Positions 15,653 through 25,006 of a stretch of DNA of 64,000 nt are shown here, piece by piece (the first letter of the stretch is position 1; every line of letters starts with the position of its first letter). The translations under genes were made by a program, and so were the position numbers. Under the pieces are notes generated by a model that worked only from the letters and a program-made list of their open reading frames with translations, had not been told where the DNA came from and did no database searches. This DNA is from UBA791 sp963602355 (GTDB lineage Bacteria; Cyanobacteriota; Vampirovibrionia; Gastranaerophilales; Gastranaerophilaceae), in assembly GCA_963602355.1 (NCBI GenBank), contig CAVCIU010000001.1, positions 1 through 64,000 of the forward strand. The letters run 5' to 3'.

Positions 15653-16153
15653 TTATCTATAATTACCGAATTGTAGAGGATAATCGTATTTATCTTCGTT
15701 ACCTCTCAACATTTTAATTACTTCTTGCAATTCGTCTTTATCTTTACCGCTCACACGAACTTGTTCACCTTGTATAGATGCTTGAACTTTTAATTTTGAA
15801 GCTTTAATATCAGCTACAATCTTTTTAGCAAGTTCTTGAGTTAAGCCTTTTCTCAATTTATAAACTTGTCTTACGTTTCCACCTAAAGCATTCTCTACAG
15901 GTTGAGGGTCTAAAATTTTAATACTCAAACCTCTTTTAACAATTTTTGATTGCAAAATATCATAGATATTTCTCAATTTCATATCATCACAAGTTGTGAT
16001 TGTAATTGTTTTATCACCTTCAAGAATAACATCAGAGTTTGAATCTTTTAAATCAAATCTTGATGAAATATCTCTTTTAACTTGGTCAACTGCGTTTACT
16101 AATTCTTGTTTATCAAATTCTGACACTACGTCAAAGCTACAATCTTTTGCCAT
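15653..16153 (-). CDS. yajQ: YajQ-family nucleotide-binding protein
   Basis: 166 residues with the family's start (MAKDCSFDVVSEFDKQELVNAVDQ), the middle LSIKILDPQPVE and the end VRVSGKDKDELQEVI...YDYPLQFGNYR. It has two ferredoxin-like domains. YajQ homologues bind nucleotides, and some bind cyclic-di-GMP to modulate transcription factors. Full length. AAGGAG lies upstream of the ATG. It is the last gene of the mur-folC run, 33 bp after folC. Confidence 0.93.
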   Translation of the reverse strand: MAKDCSFDVVSEFDKQELVNAVDQVKRDISSRFDLKDSNSDVILEGDKTITITTCDDMKLRNIYDILQSKIVKRGLSIKILDPQPVENALGGNVRQVYKLRKGLTQELAKKIVADIKASKLKVQASIQGEQVRVSGKDKDELQEVIKMLRGNEDKYDYPLQFGNYR

Positions 16154-16186
16154 AATTTTCTCCTTTTTGTCAACTATAACATAAAC

Positions 16187-17341
16187 CTACAGTTTTCCCA
16201 ATACCTCAGCTATCATATAAATTGAGCCACAAATAATATTCCATTTATTAGGTTTTAAAACTTCACCATTTTCAAACACATTTGATTGAATTGGCGAATA
16301 TTTTTGCAATTCTTCTACTTCAACTGAATTTGGGTGTTTGTAGTGGTAAAAATAGACCTCATCACCTTCTTTTAAAAGGGCAGGAAGCATATTTCTGTAA
16401 TCTTTATTTTTCAAACAACCATAAACAAATCTAAATTTTTGATTTGGGAAATACGTATCTAAGCTTTCTCTTAAAACTCTTATTCCGTCTGGATTATGAG
16501 CTGCATCAATAATCAACCTTCTATCAGCATGAACCTCAAATCTGCATCTATGATGAACATCTTTTAGAGCTTCTCTCACAACTGCAATAGTAATATTTGG
16601 AAGAATTAAATTAACAGCACTTAACGCTAGACCTAAATTTTCTAGTTGGTGAATGCCTTTTAAACTAAAATCGTCAAATTGATAATTTGTTGCAACAACA
16701 AGGTTTTTGCCCGCAACCTCTTTTATTGTTTCAAAACCTCTATTATTTTTTTGAACAACAACAGGCGCATTTTTAATAATACCTGCCTTTTCAAAAGCAA
16801 TTTCTTCAATCGTATTACCAAGTCTTTCCATATGATCAAAACTAATTGAAGTTATTACAGAACAAAGTGGATTTGTAATAACATTTGTAGCGTCAAATCT
16901 ACCGCCCAAGCCTGTTTCAAGAATAACGATATCACAATTATTTTCTTTAAAATACAAAAATGCAATTGCTGTTAAAATTTCAAACTCTGTTAAATGAATG
17001 TCGTTTTTCTTTGCCAAATCCTCTATTTCAAAGATTTTTTCTGCAAACTCTTCTTTTGAAATTTCTTTATCATTAATTTTTATACGTTCTGTATAATCAA
17101 AAATATGTGGACTAGTAAAAAGCCCTGTTTTATAGCCAGCATGAATAAAAACAGAATTTAAAATAGCGCAAACAGAACCTTTTCCATTTGTTCCAGCAAC
17201 ATGAATAAATTTCATGTGTTTTTGAGGATTACCAAGAAGCTCCAAAATAGCTTCAATTCTATCCAATCCTAGACTTATATAAAATTTTCCTTGTGAAGTT
17301 AAAAGCTCTATTGCTTCTTCATACGTTTTCTCAATTGCCAT
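16187..17341 (-). CDS. folC: Folylpolyglutamate / dihydrofolate synthase
   Basis: FolC adds glutamate to dihydropteroate or folates. The Mur-ligase fold is visible: P-loop VAGTNGKGSVCAILNS (about 47-62), LETGLGGRFDATNVI, SISFDHMERLGNTIEEIAFEKAGIIK, and C-terminal IIDAAHNPDGI. At 384 residues it is slightly short of the usual 400-430. Its start lies inside the end of murG (34-bp overlap), so it is coupled to the cell-wall operon although it belongs to folate metabolism. Confidence 0.93.
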   Translation of the reverse strand: MAIEKTYEEAIELLTSQGKFYISLGLDRIEAILELLGNPQKHMKFIHVAGTNGKGSVCAILNSVFIHAGYKTGLFTSPHIFDYTERIKINDKEISKEEFAEKIFEIEDLAKKNDIHLTEFEILTAIAFLYFKENNCDIVILETGLGGRFDATNVITNPLCSVITSISFDHMERLGNTIEEIAFEKAGIIKNAPVVVQKNNRGFETIKEVAGKNLVVATNYQFDDFSLKGIHQLENLGLALSAVNLILPNITIAVVREALKDVHHRCRFEVHADRRLIIDAAHNPDGIRVLRESLDTYFPNQKFRFVYGCLKNKDYRNMLPALLKEGDEVYFYHYKHPNSVEVEELQKYSPIQSNVFENGEVLKPNKWNIICGSIYMIAEVLGKL

Positions 17342-18462
17342 CTTGCTATAGTTTTCAGTTGTTTTACAATTTTTTCTGTCGCATCATATTTTGCCAAACT
17401 TCTTGTATTGTTTTGCAAAAGTTCTAATTTATCAGGATTTTCGATTAAGAATGATAAGAATTTCATCAAAGCTTCTGGAGTTGTATCAGAATCTTCTAAA
17501 TAAATACAAGCTTCATTTTTAAGCATAGTCTTAGCATTTTTACGTTGATGATCAGCAGCAGCATAAGGATACGGAATTAAAATAGGAGCAATTCCGCAAG
17601 CACAAATTTCTGACAAACTCAAAGAGCCTGCTCTTGAAATAGCTATATCACTTGCTTTCAAAACTGTTGCCATATCATCAAAATAAGGTTTTACCATTAA
17701 ATTTTTATCATTTTCGTATTCTGGATAAATTTCTTTCAATTTGTTTATGCAATTTTCATAATGTCTTTTACCAGTTTGGAAAATAACTTGTACGTCGTAT
17801 TTTTCAGACAATTCTCTTAAAATTTTAACAGTTGCATTATTAATTGATTTTGCACCTTGAGAACCACCCATAACGCAAATAGTCAATTTATTTTTAAGTC
17901 CTAGGTTAAGTCTTGCATCAACCTTAGAAAGTTCTTTAAAAGTCTTTCTAATAGGGTTTCCGTTAACATAAAATCTATGAGCATTCATAAATTGTTCGCT
18001 TTCTTCAAAAGCTAAAGAAACAGCCTTCGCCAAAGGTGCAACGGATTTTGAAACAATCCCAGGGTGAACATCACAATCATGAATCATAAATGGTTTTTTG
18101 ATTATTGTTGCAGCAAACAAAGTTGGTGCGCTAACATAACCGCCTGTACCTAGAATACAATGAGGTTTGTATTTTAGTAAATAATACAAAGCTTTCCAGT
18201 TTGCTAATTCTAATTCAAAAGCCCATTTAATAAGTCCAAAGCTCAAGTTTCTAGGCATTGCAGAAACCTTTATCGGTAAGAATTTAAAACCCGCTTTTTT
18301 AACGATATCGTATTCAAGATTTTTAGGATTACCAACATAAAAAATATCTTTTGTTTCAGCATCGTTTTTCAATGCTTCACAGACTGCCATAGCCGGATAA
18401 ATATGTCCGCCTGTGCCACCTCCTGTTATAAAGTAAGTATATTTTTTAGATGTATCTGACAT
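17308..18462 (-). CDS. murG: MurG N-acetylglucosaminyltransferase
   Basis: MurG converts lipid I to lipid II on the inner face of the membrane. GT28 features: N-terminal GGGTGGHIYPA (14-24), HDCDVHPGIVSK, VMGGSQGAKSINN (about 195) and the UDP-GlcNAc-binding SRAGSLSLSEICACGIAPILIPYPYAAADHQRKNA (about 270-305, shown here in parts). The 384 residues are close to normal. It overlaps ftsW by 17 bp and folC by 34 bp. Confidence 0.96.
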   Translation of the reverse strand: MSDTSKKYTYFITGGGTGGHIYPAMAVCEALKNDAETKDIFYVGNPKNLEYDIVKKAGFKFLPIKVSAMPRNLSFGLIKWAFELELANWKALYYLLKYKPHCILGTGGYVSAPTLFAATIIKKPFMIHDCDVHPGIVSKSVAPLAKAVSLAFEESEQFMNAHRFYVNGNPIRKTFKELSKVDARLNLGLKNKLTICVMGGSQGAKSINNATVKILRELSEKYDVQVIFQTGKRHYENCINKLKEIYPEYENDKNLMVKPYFDDMATVLKASDIAISRAGSLSLSEICACGIAPILIPYPYAAADHQRKNAKTMLKNEACIYLEDSDTTPEALMKFLSFLIENPDKLELLQNNTRSLAKYDATEKIVKQLKTIARWQLRKRMKKQ

Positions 18463-19642
18463 TGTTTCTTTCCCTTATTCTTCTTATACGTTTTTTAGAA
18501 ATATTTAATAAAATACCAATCATCCAAAGAGTTACCATTAATGAAGAACCACCATAACTAATGAATGGTAATGGAACACCTGTTGCTGGTAAGAATGAAC
18601 ATGTTACTGATATATTCAAAAATGCTTGGAAACCAATTGAGAAGGTAATACCTACCGCCAAAAGTTTACCATACATATCCGGACAACGAGAGGCAATGAT
18701 TAGACCTCTATGAATAAATGTCCAGAACAAGCCTATGACTAAAACACAACCTATAAAACCTAATTCTTCACCGATTACAGAATAAATAAAGTCGGTGTGA
18801 GATTCTGGAAGCCAGAAAAGTTTTTGTTTAGAGTTACCAAAACCAACCCCAAAAAATCCGCCAGAAGCAAATGCTGTAAGCGATTGAACAATTTGATAAC
18901 CTGCCCCTTGTGAATCAAGTTCTGGATTTAACCATGTTGTAATACGAGTTAACTGATATGGTTTCAACAATGACCACATTCCATTTAAAGCAGTAAAGAT
19001 GTTCAGTGCAACAAAACCAATACCTCCAAAAATAGTTGTAAATGCCAGTTTTAAAGGTCCACCAGCACTTAACCACATAATCAATGAAGTTAATCCCAAT
19101 AAAATTACCATTGATAAGTTTGGTTGTTTAAAAATGAACAAAACCATTATCAATATTGGGAAAAAGTAAACCATTTTTTGTTGTGTTATCTTTGGATTTT
19201 TATAAAAAGCACTTGCAAGTAGCAATACTACCGCCAATTTTGAGAACTCAGACGGTTGGAAACTCAAAGGTCCTAAGTTCAACCAACGGGTAGAATTGTT
19301 TACGGTCAAACCTAATGGTGTTAACCCTACCAACGCAAGTAATATAATTACAAAGATTGCGACAAGCATTGTTAATGGAACTAAATTTTTATAATCATAG
19401 TTTGAGAAAAATTTAATCCCTAAAACCCCTAAAATCATAAACACAAACTGTTGCGCTACAAATTTTAAAGGTGTAATGTCTGCCTCAATACATTTTGGTG
19501 CACTTGCAGAAAAAATTGACATCAAGCCAATAATTACTAAAAATGCAACGACAATCATTAGTGTTCTATCTGGAGGAGAAACAGTAACACTATATTTTGG
19601 TGCGTATGAAGATTTTCTATTACTATACTTTGGATAAGACAT
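18446..19642 (-). CDS. ftsW: FtsW peptidoglycan glycosyltransferase (SEDS family)
   Basis: FtsW polymerises lipid II at the division septum. Ten hydrophobic segments follow a basic N-terminus. SEDS signatures: NNSTRWLNLGPLSFQPSEF, and in the C-terminal part ATGVPLPFISYGGSSL. FtsW rather than RodA is favoured by its place between murD and murG. The start is taken at ATG 19642 (MSYPKYSN, AAGGA just upstream), overlapping the end of murD by 20 bp. The frame is open to 19723, so an earlier start is possible. Confidence 0.93.
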   Translation of the reverse strand: MSYPKYSNRKSSYAPKYSVTVSPPDRTLMIVVAFLVIIGLMSIFSASAPKCIEADITPLKFVAQQFVFMILGVLGIKFFSNYDYKNLVPLTMLVAIFVIILLALVGLTPLGLTVNNSTRWLNLGPLSFQPSEFSKLAVVLLLASAFYKNPKITQQKMVYFFPILIMVLFIFKQPNLSMVILLGLTSLIMWLSAGGPLKLAFTTIFGGIGFVALNIFTALNGMWSLLKPYQLTRITTWLNPELDSQGAGYQIVQSLTAFASGGFFGVGFGNSKQKLFWLPESHTDFIYSVIGEELGFIGCVLVIGLFWTFIHRGLIIASRCPDMYGKLLAVGITFSIGFQAFLNISVTCSFLPATGVPLPFISYGGSSLMVTLWMIGILLNISKKRIRRIRERNNVRYI

Positions 19643-20966
19643 AGTCCTTAAATACATCTCCTCTTTCTTCATATCCACTAAACATATCGAAACTTGCACA
19701 TGCCGGTGATAATAAAACGGCATTTGGTCTTAGAGAATAAGCTTTTGAAATAGCACCTTCAAAAGTTTCTTCTTTTAAAATATTTTCAAAACCAGAGTTT
19801 CTCAAGTTTTCTTCAAATCTTTGAGTAGCTTCACCAATTAAAACAACTGTTGAAATGTGTTTTTTAATTGAGTTGCAAAACTCTGTTAAATCTGTATTTT
19901 TATCTCTTCCGCCTGCAATCAAGACAACATTTTCATTTTCTGGAAAAGAATTTATTGCAACAATTGCAGATTCCGGATTAGTTGCTTTTGAATCATTATA
20001 GAACTTAACACCTTCTTTTTCAGTTACATATTCAAATCTATGAGCTGGAACCTTGAAGGATTTAACAGCTTCTGCAATTTGTTCATTCGTTAAGCCAACA
20101 ATTTTTGCACAAATAACTGAACATTCTACGTTTTGGTAATTGTGTTCACCCATTAATGGAATATCAGAAACGTCCATAATTTTTTCAACTTTGCCGTTTC
20201 TCATAAACATAAGTTCACTATTTTCGATATAACAAGCATTTTCGCCAATTTTATCAGCAAAGAAGAATTTTTCAGAAGGACATTCTTTACTAAATTCTAC
20301 AAGCTTTTCATCTTTTGCGTTGAATATAGCAAATGCAGGAGCCTGCGCACCTCTAAAGATTTTTGCTTTATCGTTAAAGTAATTTTCTAAACTACCGTGC
20401 CAGTTAACATGGTCTGGTGTAAAGTTTAACCAACAAGCAATTTGAGCTTGAAAAGCATCACTATAATGCAATTGGAATGAACTTACTTCTAAAACAAAAT
20501 AATCTAAATCTTTTGTCAACAATGCGCAAGGTGGAAGACCAATGTTTCCGCAAGCTTCCGCTTTGTATTCTTGTTGTAAAATATGAGCTGTTAAAGAAGT
20601 TGTTGTTGTTTTACCATTTGTACCAGTGATTGCGATAAATGGCTTACCAGTTTCTTTATAAGCAAGTTCAACTTCTGAAATAACAGGTGTTTTTTCTTCT
20701 TTCAAACGATTGAAAATTTCTGTTTGAGGAGGAATTCCAGGGCTTGTAATTGCAAGATAAGTATCTTTTATAAATTCATCACTGTGATGACCTGATTCAA
20801 TCTTAATACCTTCGTCCAATAATTCCTTGTAATTATCAAGATTAACTTCTTTAATCTCTGTGATATAAACATCTGCACCTTTGTAGTTTAAGTATTTTGC
20901 AGCCGCAATACCACTTTTTGACAAGCCTAATATTAAAACTTTTTTATCAAACCAATTTGTTTTCAT
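19623..20966 (-). CDS. murD: UDP-N-acetylmuramoylalanine-D-glutamate ligase
   Basis: MurD adds D-glutamate to UDP-MurNAc-L-Ala. The N-terminal Rossmann-like domain has LGLSKSGIAAAKYL. The ATP site is AITGTNGKTTTTSL (about 112-125), then NFTPDHVNWHGSLENYFNDKAKIF and NDSKATNPESAI, AGGRDKNTDL in the C-terminal domain. 447 residues, normal. It starts in TAATG overlap with the stop of mraY. Confidence 0.96.
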   Translation of the reverse strand: MKTNWFDKKVLILGLSKSGIAAAKYLNYKGADVYITEIKEVNLDNYKELLDEGIKIESGHHSDEFIKDTYLAITSPGIPPQTEIFNRLKEEKTPVISEVELAYKETGKPFIAITGTNGKTTTTSLTAHILQQEYKAEACGNIGLPPCALLTKDLDYFVLEVSSFQLHYSDAFQAQIACWLNFTPDHVNWHGSLENYFNDKAKIFRGAQAPAFAIFNAKDEKLVEFSKECPSEKFFFADKIGENACYIENSELMFMRNGKVEKIMDVSDIPLMGEHNYQNVECSVICAKIVGLTNEQIAEAVKSFKVPAHRFEYVTEKEGVKFYNDSKATNPESAIVAINSFPENENVVLIAGGRDKNTDLTEFCNSIKKHISTVVLIGEATQRFEENLRNSGFENILKEETFEGAISKAYSLRPNAVLLSPACASFDMFSGYEERGDVFKDYVLSKV

Positions 20967-21949
20967 TATATCAACCCTCTAAAGAATAAGTAAGAAAAAA
21001 CAATAGAAACTACAGAGAAAATTGCAGATATAACTGCAAATGTAACTACAATTCTTTTTTCACTCCAACCACATTTTTCAAAGTGGTGATGAATAGGAGC
21101 CATTTTGAAAATTCTTTTACCTGTAGTTTTGTAGCTTGCAACTTGAAGCATTACAGAAAGAGTTTCCATAATATAAATAATACCAATTGGAATTAACCAT
21201 AATTCAAATTTACCGATAACCGCAAGAGCACCAAGTAAACCACCTAAAGCCAAAGAACCAGTATCGCCCATAAAAATTTGAGCTTTTGGTTTATTGTATT
21301 TAAGAAAACCAATCAATGCGCCAACAACAGTTGCAGAAATAATTGCAACTTCTGGTTCATCTAACAAAAATCCGATAAGTGTACAAGCCAAGAATGAAAA
21401 TACACCGCAAGATGCAGCTAAACCGTCTAAGCCGTCAGTTAAGTTGTAAGCATTTGATGCACCTGTAAGAACAAATACAACAAAGATTGGATACAACCAA
21501 CCAATGTTAAAATGCCAATAACCAACACTTAAATATGTTGCCATATCGCCTTTTGTGCACATTACGAAAATTGCAGGCAACAATGCAATCATAACTTGTC
21601 TTAAAAACTTACCTCTTGCACTAATACCGTCGTTTTCTTTATTTTTAATTTTAATATAATCGTCTTGAAAACCAACAAGAGCATAGAAAAATAAAGTAAT
21701 TAAAATTAATAATGCTGTTGTAGTTAATTTTTGAGCCAACATAAGAGTTGTAACAGAAGCAATTACGATTGCTAAAAAGATAAAAATACCACCAGTTGTT
21801 GGAGTACCGTCTTTGTCTTTGTGTTGTTCCGCAATAACATCTTTAACATGTTGATTGAACATTTTTTTCTTAACGATATCCACATAAGGAACACCGAAAA
21901 GCAAACATAATATTAAACCAAGTAGCATTGCTACTGTTATCATAATCAT
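20966..21949 (-). CDS. mraY: Phospho-MurNAc-pentapeptide transferase
   Basis: MraY makes lipid I from UDP-MurNAc-pentapeptide and undecaprenyl phosphate. A polytopic membrane protein (327 residues, about ten segments). Diagnostic motifs: GTPTTGGIFIF, GFQDDYIKIK, NAYNLTDGLDGLAAS, MGDTGSLALGGLLGALA and APIHHHFEKCGWSEKRIV. The 4-bp ATGA overlap with murF indicates coupling. Confidence 0.97.
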   Translation of the reverse strand: MIMITVAMLLGLILCLLFGVPYVDIVKKKMFNQHVKDVIAEQHKDKDGTPTTGGIFIFLAIVIASVTTLMLAQKLTTTALLILITLFFYALVGFQDDYIKIKNKENDGISARGKFLRQVMIALLPAIFVMCTKGDMATYLSVGYWHFNIGWLYPIFVVFVLTGASNAYNLTDGLDGLAASCGVFSFLACTLIGFLLDEPEVAIISATVVGALIGFLKYNKPKAQIFMGDTGSLALGGLLGALAVIGKFELWLIPIGIIYIMETLSVMLQVASYKTTGKRIFKMAPIHHHFEKCGWSEKRIVVTFAVISAIFSVVSIVFSYLFFRGLI

Positions 21950-23277
21950 AGATTATCTCCTTTTAAGTATTTGATTATATCTTCAAATTTTTCTGAGCGT
22001 GATGCCTTTAAAAATATTGTATAACGTCTATCAATATTATCAAGAATGTAAAGGCTTACGTCTTTTGTATTTTCAAAATGTTTTTTGTTTATATTAACGG
22101 AAATAGCATTGTTGATTTCTTTTGCAAGCTCTCCAACTGTCAAAACAGTTATGTTTGTCTTGTTTAAAGTGTTAATATATTCACCAATTTCAGAGTGATA
22201 TTTTGCGGAATTTTCACCAAGCTCGCCCATATTTCCCAAAACAAGAACAGGGTTTTCATAAAGTTCAACTACATTTTTTACGAAACCTTTCATGCTGTCT
22301 GGATTTGCATTGTAGCTATCATTTATAACTTTAAAACCATTAACTATTTCTTCTTCAAATCTTTTTTCAATGTTTTTGTATTTTTTAAGACCTGTTTGAA
22401 TATCTTTAATCTCCATACCCAAAGCTAAACCAGCTTCAATACATTCAATAGCATCTTTAACATTGTATTCGCCACTTACATTAATTTCAAATTCATTACC
22501 TTTGTACAAAAATTTTGTGTAATCTGTTGTTTTTTCTAAAAATTCGACATCATCTAATTTACAGAAAACCTTTTTACCAGAAAAATCAACAATATTTTCA
22601 ACCATAGGATTTTCTTCAGTTACAAAAGTACCATTTGGATTTTGGTATTTAACAATTTCACATTTAGCTTTTGCAATATTTTCTTTTGAACCAAGCCTAC
22701 CAATATGCGCTGTTCCGGCATTTGTAATTATTGTAATATCAGGTTCAGAATATTTTGAAAGAAGTTCAACCTCTCCAAAACCTCTCATACCCATTTCTAC
22801 AATCAAAACCTCTGTATCTTCTGGCATATTAAACATTGTTTGGCAAAAACCGATTTCGTTATTGTGGTTTTTATCAGTTTTGTGAGTTCTAAATTTTTCT
22901 GATGCAATAGCATACATCATTTCTTTAGAAGTTGTTTTGCCGCTACTACCAGTAATACCAATAACTTTTGGGTTAATATTTTTTCTGCATAATCTTGCAC
23001 ATTTTAAATATGCAACAAGAGTATCTTTAACTTGAAGAGCTACTTTTGCGTTATCAAAAACTTTTTCATTACGTGTAAAATATGCTTCTGCGCCATTATT
23101 TAAAGCATTTTCAATAAAATTTTCGCCGTCAAAAGTTTCACCCTTAATCGGTACAAAAATATCGCCTTTTTGAATTGTTCTTGTATCTGTAGAAAAATTT
23201 AATTTTCCAGTTTTTATATCGTTTTTAAGGACTTTTGCAGAAGTTGCCTTAATAATTTCTTCTAATTCCAGTTTCAT
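21946..23277 (-). CDS. murF: UDP-MurNAc-tripeptide-D-Ala-D-Ala ligase
   Basis: MurF attaches D-Ala-D-Ala to the UDP-linked tripeptide. Motifs: STDTRTIQKGDIFVPIKGE, ATP-binding GITGSSGKTTSKEM (about 107-120), VEMGMRGFGEVELL, TNAGTAHIGRLGSKENIAKAK in pieces, and NDSYNANPDSM in the C-terminal domain. 443 residues. It is the first gene of the leftward mur cluster. There is no clear Shine-Dalgarno; TATTAT-like AT-rich sequence lies just upstream. murE, murC and murB are not in the window. Confidence 0.96.
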   Translation of the reverse strand: MKLELEEIIKATSAKVLKNDIKTGKLNFSTDTRTIQKGDIFVPIKGETFDGENFIENALNNGAEAYFTRNEKVFDNAKVALQVKDTLVAYLKCARLCRKNINPKVIGITGSSGKTTSKEMMYAIASEKFRTHKTDKNHNNEIGFCQTMFNMPEDTEVLIVEMGMRGFGEVELLSKYSEPDITIITNAGTAHIGRLGSKENIAKAKCEIVKYQNPNGTFVTEENPMVENIVDFSGKKVFCKLDDVEFLEKTTDYTKFLYKGNEFEINVSGEYNVKDAIECIEAGLALGMEIKDIQTGLKKYKNIEKRFEEEIVNGFKVINDSYNANPDSMKGFVKNVVELYENPVLVLGNMGELGENSAKYHSEIGEYINTLNKTNITVLTVGELAKEINNAISVNINKKHFENTKDVSLYILDNIDRRYTIFLKASRSEKFEDIIKYLKGDNL

Positions 23278-23356
23278 ATAATAATTTTACTTCAAACAAA
23301 ATAATATAGCGAAAGAATTAAAAGAGTGTAACAATAAAAAACCTTCATTTTAAAAA

Positions 23357-24943
23357 CTATTTTGTAGGAGTTAATTTTTCACTCAAGTATGCAATTGTTC
23401 TAGGGAAGTGTTGTTGCAAGTATTGAGTTCTAGAGCCCAACAAATCAGTGCTTTGATAAGTATTTAAAATAGCATTTGTTTCTGCAATAGTTTCTTTTTT
23501 ACCTTGATCTGGTCTACCTTTAATAGCTTCATCTGCAATAAAGTAGTTGATGTGATCTCTTTCGTTTGTTGGGAATTCTTTTAAGAAATTTTGTCTTTCT
23601 TCAGCATAAATCTTTTTGAATTTTTTATCGTTTCTTAAAGCATCTTCTACGAACATTTCATATCTATTAGTTTTTTTGTTTAATTTTTCTGTTACAAGTT
23701 TGCCACCAATATCAGTTGCATGGCCTAATTCGTGTAAGAATACAAATGGGTCAGCACCAACATTTAAGTTGTTAAACATATAAGTTTGGTCTTCATCATA
23801 GTAAAAATCTGATTCATCAAGTTCAACATTTTCACAATAAGATTCTAATTTATTTTTGGCCTCTGTCATTCCTAAAACGTTATTGTTCAAGTTGATAAGT
23901 TCATCACCTGAAATTGTTTTCAACATTTTGATAAGAGGTGTTCTTCTACCTGTAATTAATTCTTTTAATCTAATTTCATGACGTTCGTCTTTAGTTTCAT
24001 CAGTAACTGTTAGATTTTTAGTTTTATAATCCAATTCCATTAAGTATGATTTATCATTTCTTGTAGAACGGAATTTATTTTTACCTAAAACTTCAAAAGT
24101 TTGAGATTGGTTCATCAAAACTTTGCCGTCAGGGGAAGTGATTTTGTAATCAATAATTCTGTTACCATTTGGGTCATCTTCGTATCTATATTGAGTTCTA
24201 GTCATATCTGATGAGCGCATATCTTTTTCAATTAAAACAGCACCTGTGTTTTTATCTTTTGTTGCTTTAGAAATTTGTCTTACTTTGCCGTTTGGAAATT
24301 CGTATTTAACGTTGTACATACCTTCAACATCAGACATTTCATAAATTTCTTTTCTAATTAATCTGTTTTGGCTATCACGTCTAATTTTAGTAGCCTCAGT
24401 CATAATAGGTTGATAGTATTCTTTATCAAATTTGAATTTTGATTCGCAGAAAGTATTTGTTCTAAAATCATTTGTCATAACCGTTTTAGAAACAGGATAA
24501 CCTTTTTTATCATATTCATACTTAACGTTTTCTTGTTCTAAAACATTTAAGTTTTTGTCTAAAAGTTTGATATTTTCACTATCATCATTATTTTTTGCTC
24601 TTAAAAGGTAATTATTTTTGCCGTCATATTCAGCTCTTTCAAGAGTAACTTTATCAGTCTTGCTTGTAGTCATGTCTTTAACTAAAGATAAAACTTTACC
24701 TGTATCAAGTTTATCTTTTTTCATGATTTCTGTACTTTTAGGGTCTAATTTTAATGGAACCATTTTGTTGTACATATTAGCGATTTGACCTAGAACAGTA
24801 TCTTTTTTAGCTTCTGTTTTAGGTGCTGTTGTACGTTCAAAAGTATCTGGCTTTTGTGGAGCAAGATATTGTCTTGCAGCTGAAGTCTTTTTATCTTCAA
24901 CTTTTCCAGCAAAATTTATATTAAAAACATTTTGAATATTCAT
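23357..24943 (-). CDS. Tagged HExxH protein (putative zinc metallopeptidase), paralogue 1
   Basis: 528 residues. The N-terminus carries an FAG motif (11-13) and PDTFERTT (32-39), both shared with other proteins here. The middle (about 80-350) consists of short beta repeats of YDxxG or 'D-GK' style (for example YRYEDDPNGNRIIDYKITS). The C-terminal third has H404-E-L-G-H408, a gluzincin-type zinc motif, then DHINYFIADEAIKG and AETNAILNTYQS, in which the Glu of AETNA may be the third ligand. The closest relative in the window is 61501-63033. There is no signal peptide. Peptidase activity is inferred from the motif. Confidence 0.7.
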   Translation of the reverse strand: MNIQNVFNINFAGKVEDKKTSAARQYLAPQKPDTFERTTAPKTEAKKDTVLGQIANMYNKMVPLKLDPKSTEIMKKDKLDTGKVLSLVKDMTTSKTDKVTLERAEYDGKNNYLLRAKNNDDSENIKLLDKNLNVLEQENVKYEYDKKGYPVSKTVMTNDFRTNTFCESKFKFDKEYYQPIMTEATKIRRDSQNRLIRKEIYEMSDVEGMYNVKYEFPNGKVRQISKATKDKNTGAVLIEKDMRSSDMTRTQYRYEDDPNGNRIIDYKITSPDGKVLMNQSQTFEVLGKNKFRSTRNDKSYLMELDYKTKNLTVTDETKDERHEIRLKELITGRRTPLIKMLKTISGDELINLNNNVLGMTEAKNKLESYCENVELDESDFYYDEDQTYMFNNLNVGADPFVFLHELGHATDIGGKLVTEKLNKKTNRYEMFVEDALRNDKKFKKIYAEERQNFLKEFPTNERDHINYFIADEAIKGRPDQGKKETIAETNAILNTYQSTDLLGSRTQYLQQHFPRTIAYLSEKLTPTK

Positions 24944-25006
24944 ATTAAACCTACTAAACTACCTTATGCTTTATTAAAGGTTTGAAATTCAAAATAATTG
25001 CATGTT

